Origin: Halomonas sp. 54_146
GTDB taxonomy: Bacteria; Pseudomonadota; Gammaproteobacteria; Pseudomonadales; Halomonadaceae
Direction: 5' to 3'
NCBI RefSeq assembly: GCF_001507855.1
Contig: NZ_LGEN01000006.1
Coordinates: 52,411-116,410, forward strand
Length of the DNA stretch: 64,000 bases
Positions within the stretch are counted from its first letter, which is position 1; each line of letters opens with the position of its first letter. The position numbers and the translations under genes were made by a program. Positions 1 through 9,992 of the stretch are shown here, one piece after another. The notes under the pieces are model-generated. The model was not told where the DNA came from and did not search any database. It saw nothing but the letters and a program-made list of their open reading frames with translations.

Positions 1-203
1 ACTTGCACCCCAATACCGACCAACTGGCCAATTTCCAGCGCCATCCGATCAAGTACTTTAGGGTCAATACCAAAATCGTGCTCACCCATCAGCGCTTCGC
101 CAGAAAGCTTGAGCAAAATACGTTTATATTTTGACTTCGAGCTCTCTACATTGCCTTTGCTGGGTGCTACGTGGGGGGTAGGCTCTTGAACATCACGTGA
201 CAT
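1..203 (-). CDS. pyrH: UMP kinase, N-terminal part (cut by window edge)
   Basis: The first 67 codons of uridylate kinase, which makes UDP from UMP in pyrimidine nucleotide synthesis. The diagnostic N-terminal motif [15 protein letters not shown] is followed by [16 protein letters not shown], typical of bacterial PyrH. The start is ATG at 201-203 with an AGGAG-type Shine-Dalgarno just upstream (around 212-216). About 20 polar residues precede the kinase core, somewhat longer than in E. coli. It lies downstream of rpsB and tsf on the same strand, the usual gammaproteobacterial rpsB-tsf-pyrH order. The rest lies outside the window. Confidence 0.95.
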   Translation of the reverse strand, partial: MSRDVQEPTPHVAPSKGNVESSKSKYKRILLKLSGEALMGEHDFGIDPKVLDRMALEIGQLVGIGVQ

Positions 204-255
204 GGTATCTCTCCTGAGGCAGACCTGAACACAGGCAGGCGGGGCAGGCTCTTGG

Positions 256-293
256 TATAAAACCAATGTATAAAATCAATGTATAAAACCAGC
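256..293. repeat. 13-bp tandem repeat, about 3 copies, in the tsf-pyrH gap
   Basis: Copies tataaaaccaatg (256-268), tataaaatcaatg (269-281) and tataaaaccagc (282-293). They are AT-rich and lie between the tsf stop and the pyrH start. One of many short intergenic tandem duplications in this window. Confidence 0.85.
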
Positions 294-401
294 TATATAA
301 GCGCCGATTACCAGCATTTTGCTAGCGTTGATTATACAAGAGCCGGATACGCGAAGGCGTGCGCTCGCGCGCACGCCATCTTTTTTCTGAAACCTCTGAC
401 C

Positions 402-1271
402 TTAGCGACGGCCAGCCTGTTCCATAACTTCTTTAGCAAAGTCGACTTCTTCTTTCTCGATACCTTCGCCCACTTCAAAGCGAGTGAAGCCAACGACTTC
501 ACCGCCCGCTGCTTTAACGAACTCAGCTACAGACTGGTTGGGGTCTTTCACAAACGGCTGCTCGGTCAGGCTGTTTTCTGCCAGGTACTTTTTCAAGCGA
601 CCCTGAACCATCTTCTCAGCGATTTGCTCTGGCTTACCGGCCATATCCGGCTGGGCGAGAATAATCGCTTTTTCCTGATCCAACTGCTCTTGGGGCATAT
701 CGGCAGGATGGGCAACTGCAGGGTTGATTGCCGCTACGTGCATGGCAACGTCTTTTGCAGCTTCTGACGTGCCGCCTGTCAGCACAGTCAAAACACCAAT
801 GCGGCCACCGTGGACGTATTCGCCCACCAGGCCACCGTCAGTGGCGTTGACAACAACGGCACGACGCACGCCGATGTTCTCACCGATTTTCTGTACCAGC
901 TGCTCACGAGCCGTTTCCAGTTCGCCCGCCATTACAGCGGCGACATCTTCACTTTTCGCCGCAAAGAAAGCACCGGCGATTTTGTCAGCAAACGCAATGA
1001 AGTTGTCATCACGAGCAACAAAGTCAGTTTCGGAGTTAATTTCAACCATCACGCCGTAGCTGCCGTCTTCCGCTACGCGCGTTACCACCACACCTTCTGC
1101 GGCGATACGGTCGGCTTTCTTCGCCGCTTTAAGGCCTGAATTTTTGCGCAGGTTTTCAATGGCTACTTCGATATCACCGTCGGTTTCGGTGAGTGCTTTT
1201 TTACACTCCATCATGCCGAGACCGGTACGTTCGCGAAGTTCCTTGACCTGAGAGGCGCTAATAGCTGCCAT
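402..1271 (-). CDS. tsf: Translation elongation factor Ts
   Basis: EF-Ts, 289 aa (E. coli 283), the nucleotide exchange factor that regenerates EF-Tu-GTP in the cytoplasm. The N-terminal UBA-like part begins [27 protein letters not shown], followed by the EF-Tu contact motif TDFVARDD around residue 82. The core and the C-terminal coiled-coil module ([17 protein letters not shown]) are complete. The start ATG at 1269-1271 has an AGAGGTGA Shine-Dalgarno. It is downstream of rpsB, separated by a hairpin with a T-run that probably acts as a partial terminator, as in E. coli rpsB-tsf. Confidence 0.98.
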   Translation of the reverse strand: MAAISASQVKELRERTGLGMMECKKALTETDGDIEVAIENLRKNSGLKAAKKADRIAAEGVVVTRVAEDGSYGVMVEINSETDFVARDDNFIAFADKIAGAFFAAKSEDVAAVMAGELETAREQLVQKIGENIGVRRAVVVNATDGGLVGEYVHGGRIGVLTVLTGGTSEAAKDVAMHVAAINPAVAHPADMPQEQLDQEKAIILAQPDMAGKPEQIAEKMVQGRLKKYLAENSLTEQPFVKDPNQSVAEFVKAAGGEVVGFTRFEVGEGIEKEEVDFAKEVMEQAGRR

Positions 1272-1298
1272 GAGAATTCACCTCTGAAATGGTTCTTT

Positions 1299-1326
1299 GA
1301 GAGTTAGACGATGAGAGTTAGACGCA
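1299..1326. repeat. 14-bp tandem duplication upstream of tsf
   Basis: gagagttagacgat (1299-1312) is followed by gagagttagacgca (1313-1326), about 28 bp before the tsf start codon, in the leader of tsf. Confidence 0.85.
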
Positions 1327-1464
1327 GCACAGAGTATAGGCATGATAAATGACCATCACGTATCACTCTGTGTTACGGGGCCGGCGTTCAGCAGCCGGCA
1401 AATTCGTCCCGCTAGACGCCTCACTTATGGTGGGTAACCACCAGCGAGAAGCCTGTAGCGGGAA

Positions 1465-1485
1465 AAAGGGGGCATAGCCCCCTTT
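1465..1485 (-). terminator. Rho-independent terminator/attenuator between rpsB and tsf
   Basis: A perfect 9-bp stem (AAAGGGGGC / GCCCCCTTT) with a 3-base loop, followed on the minus strand by a run of T residues. It is placed between rpsB and tsf, where a partially reading-through terminator is known in E. coli. A second GC-rich hairpin (gccggc arms around 1380-1399) lies between it and tsf. Confidence 0.75.
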
Positions 1486-1532
1486 ATCGTGATGCGGCAC
1501 TGCCTGCTCACCGCACCCACCGCTGCCCTTAG

Positions 1533-1583
1533 CTTACTCGGCAGCAGCGTTGTCTGCCCTTACTCAGCAGCAGTGTTGTCTGC
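1533..1583. repeat. Tandem duplication (period 26) of the rpsB 3' end including the stop codon
   Basis: Copy A at 1533-1557 and copy B at 1559-1583 match at 23 of 25 positions with a 26-bp period. Copy B carries the last codons of rpsB and its TAA. Copy A, just after the gene, repeats codons for ADN-AAAE and a TAA in another frame. Confidence 0.85.
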
Positions 1584-2303
1584 AGCGGCTTCTTCAGTCA
1601 CTTCAACAAACTCTTCAGCGTTGGCTTCTTTGGCACGGCCACACGCATCCGCAATCGCTTTTACGTAGATCTGAATAGCGCGGATAGAGTCATCGTTGCC
1701 TGGGATCACGTAATCAACGCCATCGGGGTTGGAGTTAGTATCCACCACGCCGATAACCGGGATGCCCAGCTTGTTAGCTTCGTTGATCGCGATACGCTCA
1801 TGGTCAACGTCGATGACAAACAGCGCGTCCGGAAGGCCGCCCATGTTCTTGATGCCGCCGATAGAACGCTCAAGCTTGTCCTGCTCGCGAGTCGCCATCA
1901 AGACTTCTTTTTTGGTCAGCTTCTCGAACGTGCCGTCTTCGCGCATGGTTTCAAGATCACGCAGACGCTTAATGGACTGACGAATGGTCTTGAAGTTAGT
2001 CAACATACCGCCCAACCAGCGATGGTTGACGAACGGCTGACCAGCACGGTTCGCTTCTTCTTTAATTACCTTGCTAGCGCTGCGCTTGGTGCCAACAAAC
2101 AAAATTTTGTTGTTGGATGCCGCCATCTTCTCAACCACACCGATCGCTTCGTTCAGCGCCGGAAGCGTGTGCTCAAGGTTGATGATGTGAATCTTGTTGC
2201 GCGCACCGAAGATAAATTTGCTCATTTTCGGGTTCCAGTACTTAGTCTGGTGACCGAAGTGAGCACCTGCTTTCAGCAGGTCACGCATATTGACGTGAGA
2301 CAT
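1560..2303 (-). CDS. rpsB: 30S ribosomal protein S2
   Basis: S2, 247 aa (E. coli 241), on the body of the small subunit. The N-terminus [27 protein letters not shown] is diagnostic, as are [13 protein letters not shown] and [21 protein letters not shown]. The C-terminal tail is acidic and Ala-rich ([14 protein letters not shown]), and the last segment is tandemly duplicated just past the stop. Start ATG at 2301-2303 with an AGGAG Shine-Dalgarno about 8 bases upstream. First gene of the rpsB-tsf-pyrH unit, divergent from map. Confidence 0.98.
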   Translation of the reverse strand: MSHVNMRDLLKAGAHFGHQTKYWNPKMSKFIFGARNKIHIINLEHTLPALNEAIGVVEKMAASNNKILFVGTKRSASKVIKEEANRAGQPFVNHRWLGGMLTNFKTIRQSIKRLRDLETMREDGTFEKLTKKEVLMATREQDKLERSIGGIKNMGGLPDALFVIDVDHERIAINEANKLGIPVIGVVDTNSNPDGVDYVIPGNDDSIRAIQIYVKAIADACGRAKEANAEEFVEVTEEAAADNTAAE

Positions 2304-2550
2304 GATAAAACTCCTAAAACTCGGGTTAGGCCTCCACGCACCCCATGGATCCGACCGTTAGCCACGTTAAACGCTGCCAGCGGCACCCGGGACCATGTGT
2401 CGGTGCATGTGTGTTTTTAAGGCTTGATATAGTGATTGACGCCAACAGTGCGCCCCTTCGTGGCACACTGCCTATTGACTGCCCTACCCTGCTGCGTACC
2501 TCCTAGCCAACAAAGAAGCTCGGAATCACGATTGCAGGAAAGCGCGCGGC

Positions 2551-2579
2551 TTTATACCATAGATCATCGCCAAGATGAA
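2551..2579 (-). promoter_or_regulatory. Candidate sigma70 promoter for rpsB
   Basis: On the minus strand TTCATC (2574-2579) and TATAAA (2551-2556) are separated by 17 bp. They are followed by a GC-rich discriminator, as in stringently controlled ribosomal promoters. The 345-bp gap 2304-2648 between rpsB and map otherwise holds the rpsB leader and no credible gene. Confidence 0.5.
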
Positions 2580-2648
2580 GCCGCATCCCGTTTGACGGCT
2601 TTAATTAGCACCCTTGAATTTTCCATTTTGAATCCATATCGAGCCTTC

Positions 2649-3440
2649 ATGAACGTTCCTATCAAGACGCCTTCTGAAATCGAATTTATGCGCGAAGCCG
2701 GGCGCCAAGCGGCCAGCGTTATTGAAATGATCACGCCCCACGTACAGGCCGGGGTCAGCACAGGTGAAATCGACCGACTTTGCCACGACTATATCGTTAA
2801 CGAGCTGGGTTCAGTACCTGCACCCTTGAACTACCACGGCTACCCTAAAGCGACCTGCACCTCGCTCAACCATGTGGTGTGTCACGGCATCCCCGACGAC
2901 GCCAAGATTCTCAAGAAAGGCGATATCATGAACCTGGATATCACCGTTAAAACCACTGACGGCTACCACGGCGACTCCAGCGTTATGTTCGTGATTGGCG
3001 AGACGATCCAAGGCGATCGCCTTTGCCGTATCACCCAAGAGTGCCTGTACAAAAGCATAGCGCTGGTGAAGCCCGGCGTGCGCCTGTCGGAACTTGCCCG
3101 CGTCATTCAGAAACACGCCGAAGAGCACGGCTACTCGGTCGTTCGTGACTTCTGCGGCCACGGCATTGGCGCTGAATTTCACGAAGAGCCGCAGTTTTTG
3201 CACTACGACGGCTACGCACCGGATGCCGACATTAAGCTCGCGGCCGGCATGTGTTTTACCATTGAGCCGATGATCAACGTCGGTGGCTATAAAGCCAAGG
3301 TGCTGCGCGATGGCTGGACCGCCGTCACCAAAGACCGCAGCCTTTCGGCACAGTGGGAGCATACGCTGCTGGTGACTGACACCGGCGTTGAAGTGCTAAC
3401 CGCGCGCAGCGATGAAGACTTCAGCTTTTTGAATCACTGA
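2649..3440 (+). CDS. map: Methionine aminopeptidase type I
   Basis: A 263-aa MetAP (E. coli 264) that removes initiator methionine from nascent proteins. The five metal ligands are at expected positions: D97, D109, H171 (GHGIG), E206 (TIEPM) and E237 (WEHTL). The substrate-pocket motif NHVVCHGIP is also present. The open frame extends upstream to 2436, but that part overlaps the candidate rpsB promoter and does not look like MetAP, so ATG 2649 (MNVPIKTP) is preferred. Divergent from rpsB, as in E. coli, and coupled to glnD by a one-base stop/start overlap (TGATG). Confidence 0.97.
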   Translation: MNVPIKTPSEIEFMREAGRQAASVIEMITPHVQAGVSTGEIDRLCHDYIVNELGSVPAPLNYHGYPKATCTSLNHVVCHGIPDDAKILKKGDIMNLDITVKTTDGYHGDSSVMFVIGETIQGDRLCRITQECLYKSIALVKPGVRLSELARVIQKHAEEHGYSVVRDFCGHGIGAEFHEEPQFLHYDGYAPDADIKLAAGMCFTIEPMINVGGYKAKVLRDGWTAVTKDRSLSAQWEHTLLVTDTGVEVLTARSDEDFSFLNH

Positions 3441-6115
3441 TGCTCCTTCACCACTACCGGTTTGAACCGGACACCGCGCTTTTTGACCTGGCAGCTTTTC
3501 GCACTGAGCTTGCGGGCTCGCGTTCGCCCATTGCCCCGTTTAAGGCGGCCCTGCGTGAACTCCAGGCGTGCCTAGACGAGCAGTTTCGCGCCGGTGCGGA
3601 TATTCGTGATTTGGTACGCGGACGCGCCTGGTATCTCGATCAGCTGTTGGCCATTGCCTGGGCTCAGCATGAATGGCCCGATGACGGCATCGCACTGGTG
3701 GCGGTGGGCGGCTATGGCCGTGGCGAATTACACCCCCACTCGGATATCGACCTGCTGCTGCTACTCGCCCAGGACGACGACACCGCTTACCGCGAACCGC
3801 TCACCGCCTTTATCACCTTCTTATGGGATATTGGTTTAGAGATTGGCCATAGCGTGCGCTCGCTCAACGACTGCGAGCGGGAAGCGAGCGCCGATGTTAC
3901 GGTGATCACCAACCTGCTCGAATCACGCCTGATTGCCGGCCCAGAAAGCCTGCGCGAAGCGATGCAAGAACGCCTCAGCGCTGAACACATTTGGCCCGCT
4001 GACCGCTTTTTTGAGGCCAAGTGGCAGGAGCAAATTGCCCGCCACTACCGCTACAACAATTCCGAATACCACTTAGAGCCGAACCTCAAAAGCTCCCCCG
4101 GCGGGCTGCGCGATATCCAAATGATCGGCTGGGTCGCCAAGCGCCATTTTGGTACCGAGCAGTACACCGATATCGTCGCCAACGGCTTTATGAACGACGC
4201 CGAACTGCGCATTTTAAGCCAGGGGCAGGCGTTTTTATGGCAGGTGCGCTATGCCCTGCACATGCTCACCGACCGCGCCGAAGACCGCCTGCTGTTTGAC
4301 CACCAGCGCACCATCGCCGAGATGTTTGGTTTCCGCGACACCCCGGAGCGCTTGGCGGTCGAGCAGTTTATGAAGCGCTACTATCGTCATGTCACCGCGC
4401 TGGCGGGGCTTAACGACATGCTGCTGCAGCACTTTGACGAAGTGATCCTGCGCGGCAAAGAGGCGCTGGAAACCGTCAAACTGAACGAACGCTTTGAAAT
4501 CAAAGGCGGCTACATTCAAGTACGTTCGCGCAGCCTGTTCCGCGAACGGCCTGCCGCCATGCTGGAACTATTCTTGCTGATGGCCAAGCACCCTGAAATC
4601 GAAGGAGTGCGCGCTGACACCATTCGGCTGATTCGCGATCATCGCCACCAGATTGACGACCACTACCGGGAAGACCCGCGCCACCAGCGGCTATTCATGG
4701 CCATTATGCGTGCCCCCGGCAACGTACCGCGCCAGCTTAGGCGCATGAATCGCTACGGTATTTTAGGCAAGTACCTGCCTGAGTTTGGCCGCGCCGTGGG
4801 GCTTATGCAGCACGACCTGTTCCATATTTATACCGTCGATGCCCACACCCTGCTGTTGCTCAAGTTTCTGCACGGCTTTCGCAAACCAGAAGCCAAAGGC
4901 GACTTCCCGGTAGCGGCGGCACTGATGCAGCAGCTGCCCAAATTAGACCTGCTGTGGATCGCTGGGCTGTTTCACGATGTCGGCAAGGGCCGCGGCGGCG
5001 ACCACTCGGAAATTGGTGCCCGGGACGTTGAACACTTCTGCCAACGGCATCATGTTTCGACACATGACACTAACCTGGTGAGTTGGCTGGTTCAGCACCA
5101 CCTGCTGATGTCGATGACTGCGCAAAAACGCGACATTAGCGACCCGGACGTGATTCGTGATTTTGCTTTGGTGGTGCGTGATGAAACGCGCCTGGATTAC
5201 CTTTACGTACTTACCGTGGCGGACATCAACGCCACCAACCCCACGCTGTGGAACGGCTGGCGGGCATCGCTACTGCGCCAGCTTCACGCCGAAACGAAGC
5301 GCGCGCTGCGCCGCGGCCTGAATAACCCACCCGACCGCGACGACTGGGTGCGCGAAACCCGCACCGAAGCGCGTTCGCTGCTGCAAACCATCGGCGTTAA
5401 TCGAGAGCAAATTGATCATCTTTGGGAATCGCTAGGGGAAGACTACTTTCTGCAGTACGCGCCCAGCGAAATCGTCTGGCAAACCCAAGGCATACTCAAT
5501 CACAACCAGTCGCCGCTACCGCTGGTGCTGATCAGCGCGCCGACCGCCGATATGGCCGAGGGCGGCACCAAGGTCTTTATCCACACCCGCTCGGTAGATG
5601 ACCTGTTCGCCGCCACGGCGGCCGCCATGGAGCAGCTGGGTCTCTCAATTCACGATGCGCGTATCGCCACTTCCCATAACGACTGGACACTGAATACCTT
5701 TATTGTCCTCGATAGCCACGGTCAGCCCATTCGTGACCCCGCGCATATTGAAGAGATGCGTCAGCATCTGGTGGAAGAGCTTGATGACCCGGATGACTAC
5801 CCCAACATCGTCACCCGCCACACGCCGCGCCAGCTCAAGCATTTCAAAGTACCCACAGAAGTGATTATCGAGCAGGACCCTGCCAACGAGCGCACGCTTT
5901 TAGAGTTAACCGCGCCCGACCGCCCTGGCCTGCTGGCTCGCGTGGGGCGTATCTTTATGGAGCAGGATATTGCCCTTTCAGCGGCCAAAATTGCCACGCT
6001 CGGCGAGCGGGTAGAAGACGTGTTTTTTATCACCACCAAGGCAGGCGAACCGCTTACCGACCCCAAACGCCAGCAGCAGCTGCGCGAACGCTTGATTGAG
6101 GTATTGGGGGTTTAA
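3440..6115 (+). CDS. glnD: [Protein-PII] uridylyltransferase / uridylyl-removing enzyme
   Basis: GlnD, 891 aa. It senses glutamine and uridylylates or deuridylylates PII proteins, thereby controlling glutamine synthetase and Ntr regulation. Domains in order: nucleotidyltransferase with GGYGRGELHPHSDIDLLLL (G90-G91, D102, D104); GlnE-like linker domain; HD phosphohydrolase domain with FHDVGKGRGGDHS (H512-D513); two C-terminal ACT domains starting near residues 711 and 819 (LTAPDRPGLLARVGRIF). Length and order are those of the family. It directly follows map, as in E. coli (map-glnD-dapD). Confidence 0.97.
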   Translation: MLLHHYRFEPDTALFDLAAFRTELAGSRSPIAPFKAALRELQACLDEQFRAGADIRDLVRGRAWYLDQLLAIAWAQHEWPDDGIALVAVGGYGRGELHPHSDIDLLLLLAQDDDTAYREPLTAFITFLWDIGLEIGHSVRSLNDCEREASADVTVITNLLESRLIAGPESLREAMQERLSAEHIWPADRFFEAKWQEQIARHYRYNNSEYHLEPNLKSSPGGLRDIQMIGWVAKRHFGTEQYTDIVANGFMNDAELRILSQGQAFLWQVRYALHMLTDRAEDRLLFDHQRTIAEMFGFRDTPERLAVEQFMKRYYRHVTALAGLNDMLLQHFDEVILRGKEALETVKLNERFEIKGGYIQVRSRSLFRERPAAMLELFLLMAKHPEIEGVRADTIRLIRDHRHQIDDHYREDPRHQRLFMAIMRAPGNVPRQLRRMNRYGILGKYLPEFGRAVGLMQHDLFHIYTVDAHTLLLLKFLHGFRKPEAKGDFPVAAALMQQLPKLDLLWIAGLFHDVGKGRGGDHSEIGARDVEHFCQRHHVSTHDTNLVSWLVQHHLLMSMTAQKRDISDPDVIRDFALVVRDETRLDYLYVLTVADINATNPTLWNGWRASLLRQLHAETKRALRRGLNNPPDRDDWVRETRTEARSLLQTIGVNREQIDHLWESLGEDYFLQYAPSEIVWQTQGILNHNQSPLPLVLISAPTADMAEGGTKVFIHTRSVDDLFAATAAAMEQLGLSIHDARIATSHNDWTLNTFIVLDSHGQPIRDPAHIEEMRQHLVEELDDPDDYPNIVTRHTPRQLKHFKVPTEVIIEQDPANERTLLELTAPDRPGLLARVGRIFMEQDIALSAAKIATLGERVEDVFFITTKAGEPLTDPKRQQQLRERLIEVLGV

Positions 6116-6205
6116 GCCTCTCCACAGACCCGGTTAGGTTTGAGCCTACACCGGTGCTTGCCTATAATCGGCGGTTTACGCCAGCCAGCTACTAACGGAC
6201 ACATC

Positions 6206-7402
6206 ATGAACGCCGACCTCGACGCCCTGCATCCCTACCCGTTTGAAAAGCTGGCCGCGCTTAAAGCGGCACTCACCCCGCCAGCCGGCATCAGCCATAT
6301 CCCGCTGACCATTGGCGAACCTCAACACCCGCCCTACCCAGCGGCGCTTGAAGCGCTAGTGGCGCATCAGCTAGAAATGGCCCGCTACCCCGCGACCAAC
6401 GGCCTGCCCGCGCTGCGTGACGCCATTACCCACTGGGCAACCCAGCGATTTCAGCTACGCGAACTCGACAGCGAGCAGCATGTCGTTCCGGTCAACGGCA
6501 CTCGCGAAGCGATTTTTGCCTTTGTGCAAGCCGCACTGGACCGCACTCGCCCAGCGAAAGTCGCGGTACCCAATCCGTTTTATCAGATTTACGAAGGTGC
6601 GACGCTGCTGGCAGGCGGCGAGCCGCTCTATTTAGACTGCACCGCCGAAAACGATTTCCGGCCTGATATCACCGCGGTTCCCGCCGCTACCTGGCGCGAT
6701 GTGCAAATCGTGTTTATCTGCTCACCCGGCAACCCCACCGGCGCGGTCACCCCGCTCAGTGAGTTTAAGCAGCTGATTGCGCTGGCAGATGAGCACGACT
6801 TTATCATCGCCTCAGACGAGTGTTACTCGGAGCTTTACCTAGATGAAAGCGCACCGCCGCCGGGGCTTCTGCAAGCCTGCGCTGAGCTTGGCCGTGATGA
6901 CTACCGCCGCTGCGTGGTCTTTCACTCGCTCTCTAAACGCTCCAACTTACCAGGGCTGCGTTCGGGTTTTGTAGCCGGCGATGCAGCGCTGCTCACGCCG
7001 TTTAAGCGCTACCGCACTTACCACGGCTGCGCCATGTCGCTGCCGTTGCAGCACGCCTCGATCGCCGCCTGGCAGGATGAGCAGCACGTGCGCGCCAACC
7101 GTGACGCCTACCGCGAAAAGTTTAGCGCCGTCACCGAAGTACTTGCCCCTGTTATGGAATTCCCCGCGCCCCAGGCGAGCTTTTATCTATGGCCCGCCGT
7201 GCCTGGCGGCGACGATATCGCCTTCACTCAGCGCTTGTTTGCCGAACAGCATGTCAGCGTTTTGCCCGGCAGCCTGATGGGGCGCACGGGGCAACATGGC
7301 CATAACCCCGGCGCAGGACGTTTGCGCTTAGCGCTGGTGGCTGAACTCGCCCCCACGCTGGAAGCGGCTCAACGTATCCGCCAACTGATCGAGCGCGGCT
7401 AG
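6206..7402 (+). CDS. dapC: N-succinyldiaminopimelate aminotransferase (DapC type)
   Basis: A 398-aa class I/II PLP aminotransferase, assigned to transamination in the succinylase branch of lysine/DAP synthesis. Motifs: PLTIGEPQHPPYPAALEAL near the N-terminus, SPGNPTGAV, ASDECYSELY, and the PLP lysine K244 in SLSKRSNLPGLRSGF. The ATG at 6140 is also in frame, but MNADLDALHPYPFEKL at 6206 matches the usual N-terminus of the family. The gene lies between glnD and dapD/dapE, which supports the substrate assignment. Specificity is inferred from context, because the fold alone does not prove it. Confidence 0.9.
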   Translation: MNADLDALHPYPFEKLAALKAALTPPAGISHIPLTIGEPQHPPYPAALEALVAHQLEMARYPATNGLPALRDAITHWATQRFQLRELDSEQHVVPVNGTREAIFAFVQAALDRTRPAKVAVPNPFYQIYEGATLLAGGEPLYLDCTAENDFRPDITAVPAATWRDVQIVFICSPGNPTGAVTPLSEFKQLIALADEHDFIIASDECYSELYLDESAPPPGLLQACAELGRDDYRRCVVFHSLSKRSNLPGLRSGFVAGDAALLTPFKRYRTYHGCAMSLPLQHASIAAWQDEQHVRANRDAYREKFSAVTEVLAPVMEFPAPQASFYLWPAVPGGDDIAFTQRLFAEQHVSVLPGSLMGRTGQHGHNPGAGRLRLALVAELAPTLEAAQRIRQLIERG

Positions 7403-7410
7403 GAGGCTAT

Positions 7411-7758
7411 ATGCTAACGCTCTATACCATCAACACCTGCGACACCTGCCGCAAGGCACGCAAAGCACTGGAAGAAAAAGGCATGGCGTTCCAAATCCAT
7501 GACCTTCGCAAAGACGGCCTTTCGGCAAGCCTGCTTGAGCATATCCTTGAGCGGGTGCCGCTGTTAGAAGCGGTCAACAAACGCAGCACAACCTGGCGCG
7601 GACTCTCCCAAGAGGAGAAAGACGGCCTGGATGCCACCTCAGCGCGCAGGCTGCTGCTAGCGCACCCCACGCTGCTCAAGCGCCCGCTGCTGGAAATCGA
7701 CGATGAAACCATTTTAGTCGGCTACCGAGACGGCGATTACGACAAGCTAAGCGGCTAG
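7411..7758 (+). CDS. ArsC/Spx-family reductase-like protein (YffB type)
   Basis: A 115-aa thioredoxin-fold protein of the ArsC/Spx family, with CxxC at C10-C13 (YTINTCDTCRKARKAL). KRSTTWR, HPTLLKRPLLE and ILVGYRDGDYDKLSG at the C-terminus match the YffB subgroup. That subgroup is usually found beside dap genes in gammaproteobacteria and is not thought to be an arsenate reductase. It starts 8 bp after dapC with a strong AGGAGG Shine-Dalgarno. The biochemical role is not established; a glutathione- or thiol-linked reductase function is a guess from the fold. Confidence 0.85.
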   Translation: MLTLYTINTCDTCRKARKALEEKGMAFQIHDLRKDGLSASLLEHILERVPLLEAVNKRSTTWRGLSQEEKDGLDATSARRLLLAHPTLLKRPLLEIDDETILVGYRDGDYDKLSG

Positions 7759-7807
7759 TCACTGACACGCACTTTTTCTTTTTCCCAACACCACAGGACG
7801 ACTTACT

Positions 7808-8833
7808 ATGCTGAGCTTTGCGCTTGGAATCGGCACTCAAAACACCCAGGGCGACTGGCTGGAAATCTACTACCCGGCACCGCTGCTTAACCCCGACGCA
7901 AGCCTGGTCGCCGCCGCCAAAGAAGCGCTGGGCGCACCTGCCGGTAACACTGCCATTAGCTTTTTGCCGGAAGACTGCACGCGCCTGGCAAAAGCGCTAG
8001 AAGCCGCCGGGCACTCTGACCAAGCGGAGCTTGCTGAAACGCTTGCGGCCAGCCAGCGCCCGCTGGTGGCCATGTTCCTAGCAACCGACGAAGCGCCACA
8101 AACCGTGCCAGAGGTGTATTTAAAGCTGCAACTGCTGTCGCACCGTTTAGTCAAACCCCACGGCCTTGATCTCACCGGCATGTTTGGCCTGCTGCGCAAT
8201 ATTGCCTGGACCAACGAAGGCGCTATCGATATTGAAGAGCTGCCCGCGCGGCGCTTGAAAGCACGTATGGCCGGGCGCGCGCTCTCGGTAGACTGCGTGG
8301 ATAAATTCCCCAAAATGACCGACTACGTGGTGCCCACCGGCATTCGCATTGGCGATACCGCTCGCGTGCGCCTGGGCGCATACCTGGGCGAAGGCACTAC
8401 CGTCATGCACGAAGGCTTCGTTAACTTCAATGCGGGCACCGAAGGCCCCGGCATGATTGAAGGGCGCATTTCAGCGGGCGTGATGGTCGGTAAAGGCTCA
8501 GACTTAGGCGGCGGCTGTTCCACCATGGGCACCCTTTCTGGCGGTGGCAATATCGTCATTAAAGTCGGTGAAGGCTGCTTAATCGGCGCCAATGCGGGCA
8601 TCGGTATTCCGCTGGGCGACCGCTGCACGGTGGAAGCAGGCCTCTACATCACCGCAGGTTCCAAGGTGACGCTGCTCGATGACCAAGGGCAGGTCGTTAA
8701 CACCGTGGCTGCCCGCGAACTGGCCGGTCAAGACGACCAGCTATGGCGCCGTAACTCGCAAAATGGCCGTATTGAGTGCTTGACCAACAAGAGTGCTATC
8801 GCCCTAAACGAGGCGCTGCATGCCCATAACTGA
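7808..8833 (+). CDS. dapD: 2,3,4,5-tetrahydropyridine-2,6-dicarboxylate N-succinyltransferase
   Basis: DapD of the long pseudomonad type (341 aa versus about 274 in E. coli). It succinylates tetrahydrodipicolinate in the lysine/meso-DAP pathway. The N-terminal domain spans residues 1-170. It is followed by a left-handed beta-helix with hexapeptide repeats ([20 protein letters not shown], then [35 protein letters not shown]). It follows the YffB-like gene and overlaps dapE by 14 bp, so the two are probably translationally coupled. Confidence 0.95.
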   Translation: MLSFALGIGTQNTQGDWLEIYYPAPLLNPDASLVAAAKEALGAPAGNTAISFLPEDCTRLAKALEAAGHSDQAELAETLAASQRPLVAMFLATDEAPQTVPEVYLKLQLLSHRLVKPHGLDLTGMFGLLRNIAWTNEGAIDIEELPARRLKARMAGRALSVDCVDKFPKMTDYVVPTGIRIGDTARVRLGAYLGEGTTVMHEGFVNFNAGTEGPGMIEGRISAGVMVGKGSDLGGGCSTMGTLSGGGNIVIKVGEGCLIGANAGIGIPLGDRCTVEAGLYITAGSKVTLLDDQGQVVNTVAARELAGQDDQLWRRNSQNGRIECLTNKSAIALNEALHAHN

Positions 8834-9992
8834 GCCTGAAGCACTGTCGCCGACGCTTAAGCTTGCCTTTGAACTGCTGCGCCGCCCTTCGGTTACGCCA
8901 GACGACGAAGGCTGCCAGGAACTAATGATCGAGCGCTTGAGGGCGCTCGGTTTTCATATCGAGCAACTGCCGTTTGGCGATGTGAAGAATTTCTGGGCGG
9001 TGCGCGGCCATCACGGCCCGGTGGTGGCGTTTGCTGGTCACACCGACGTGGTGCCCAGCGGCCCCCATACCAATTGGCAGCACCCGCCGTTTGAGCCCTG
9101 CATCGACGACGATGGCATGTTGTGCGGGCGCGGCGCGGCGGACATGAAAGGCAGCCTGGCTTCGATGCTGACCGCCGTTGAACGCTTCGTGGCCCATCAC
9201 CCGGATCACGATGGCCGTATCGCCTTTCTCATCACCTCCGATGAAGAAGGCCCGGCGGTTGATGGCACCCGGGCGGTGGTTGAGCACCTGCGCGAGCGCA
9301 ACGAGCGCCTCGATTACTGCATTGTCGGCGAGCCATCTTCGACCACGCGCCTGGGTGATGTGATCAAAAATGGCCGCCGCGGCTCGCTGGGGGCCACTCT
9401 GCACATTAAGGGCGTACAAGGCCACGTGGCCTATCCGCATTTAGCACGCAATCCGATCCATCAAGCCATGCCAGCGCTGGATGCATTAGTTAACGAGCAC
9501 TGGGATGCGGGCAATGACTTCTTCCCCGCCACTAGCTTTCAGATTTCCAACCTGCGCGCAGGCACCGGCGCCACCAACGTGATTCCTGGCGATGTGGAAG
9601 TGGTGTTTAACTTTCGCTTCTCCACCGAGGTGACCTTTGAAGAGCTTAAAACGCGCACGGCGGCCATTCTCGACCAGCATGGGTTGGAGTACCACATCGA
9701 CTGGACGCTCAACGGCGAGCCGTTTTTAACCGCTGAAGGCGCGCTTGTGGACGCCGCCATTAAAGGCGTTGAAGCGGTAACCGGCCAGCGCCCGGCGCTT
9801 TCCACCAGCGGTGGCACCTCGGATGGCCGCTTTATCGCCACCCTTGGCGCTCAAGTGGTTGAGCTAGGCCCGCTCAACGACACCATCCACAAGGTTAATG
9901 AGCGTGTTCGCGCCAGCGACCTGGACGACTTAAGCCGGATTTACGAAGCAACGCTAGAAGCCCTGCTCACCTCCGGCGAGGCAAAGCTATGA
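8820..9992 (+). CDS. dapE: Succinyl-diaminopimelate desuccinylase
   Basis: DapE, 390 aa, an M20 family dinuclear zinc hydrolase that releases LL-diaminopimelate from its N-succinyl form. Ligand and catalytic motifs: GHTDVVPSG (H74, D76), RGAADMKGS (bridging D108), [13 protein letters not shown] (catalytic E142, ligand E143), CIVGEPSS and [11 protein letters not shown] near the C-terminus (last zinc histidine). The start ATG lies inside the end of dapD (14-bp overlap). The stop overlaps the next gene by 4 bp (ATGA). Confidence 0.96.
   Translation: MPITEPEALSPTLKLAFELLRRPSVTPDDEGCQELMIERLRALGFHIEQLPFGDVKNFWAVRGHHGPVVAFAGHTDVVPSGPHTNWQHPPFEPCIDDDGMLCGRGAADMKGSLASMLTAVERFVAHHPDHDGRIAFLITSDEEGPAVDGTRAVVEHLRERNERLDYCIVGEPSSTTRLGDVIKNGRRGSLGATLHIKGVQGHVAYPHLARNPIHQAMPALDALVNEHWDAGNDFFPATSFQISNLRAGTGATNVIPGDVEVVFNFRFSTEVTFEELKTRTAAILDQHGLEYHIDWTLNGEPFLTAEGALVDAAIKGVEAVTGQRPALSTSGGTSDGRFIATLGAQVVELGPLNDTIHKVNERVRASDLDDLSRIYEATLEALLTSGEAKL

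Noticed and set aside
279..767. Plus-strand open frame opposite tsf
   Set aside because: Antisense shadow of the highly conserved EF-Ts gene; no protein-like character or Shine-Dalgarno.
2436..2648. N-terminal extension of map
   Set aside because: Covers the candidate rpsB promoter and leader, and MetAP homology starts at MNVPIKTP.
7411..7758. Arsenate reductase assignment
   Set aside because: CxxC and dap-gene context match the YffB/Spx-like group, and no ars genes are near.
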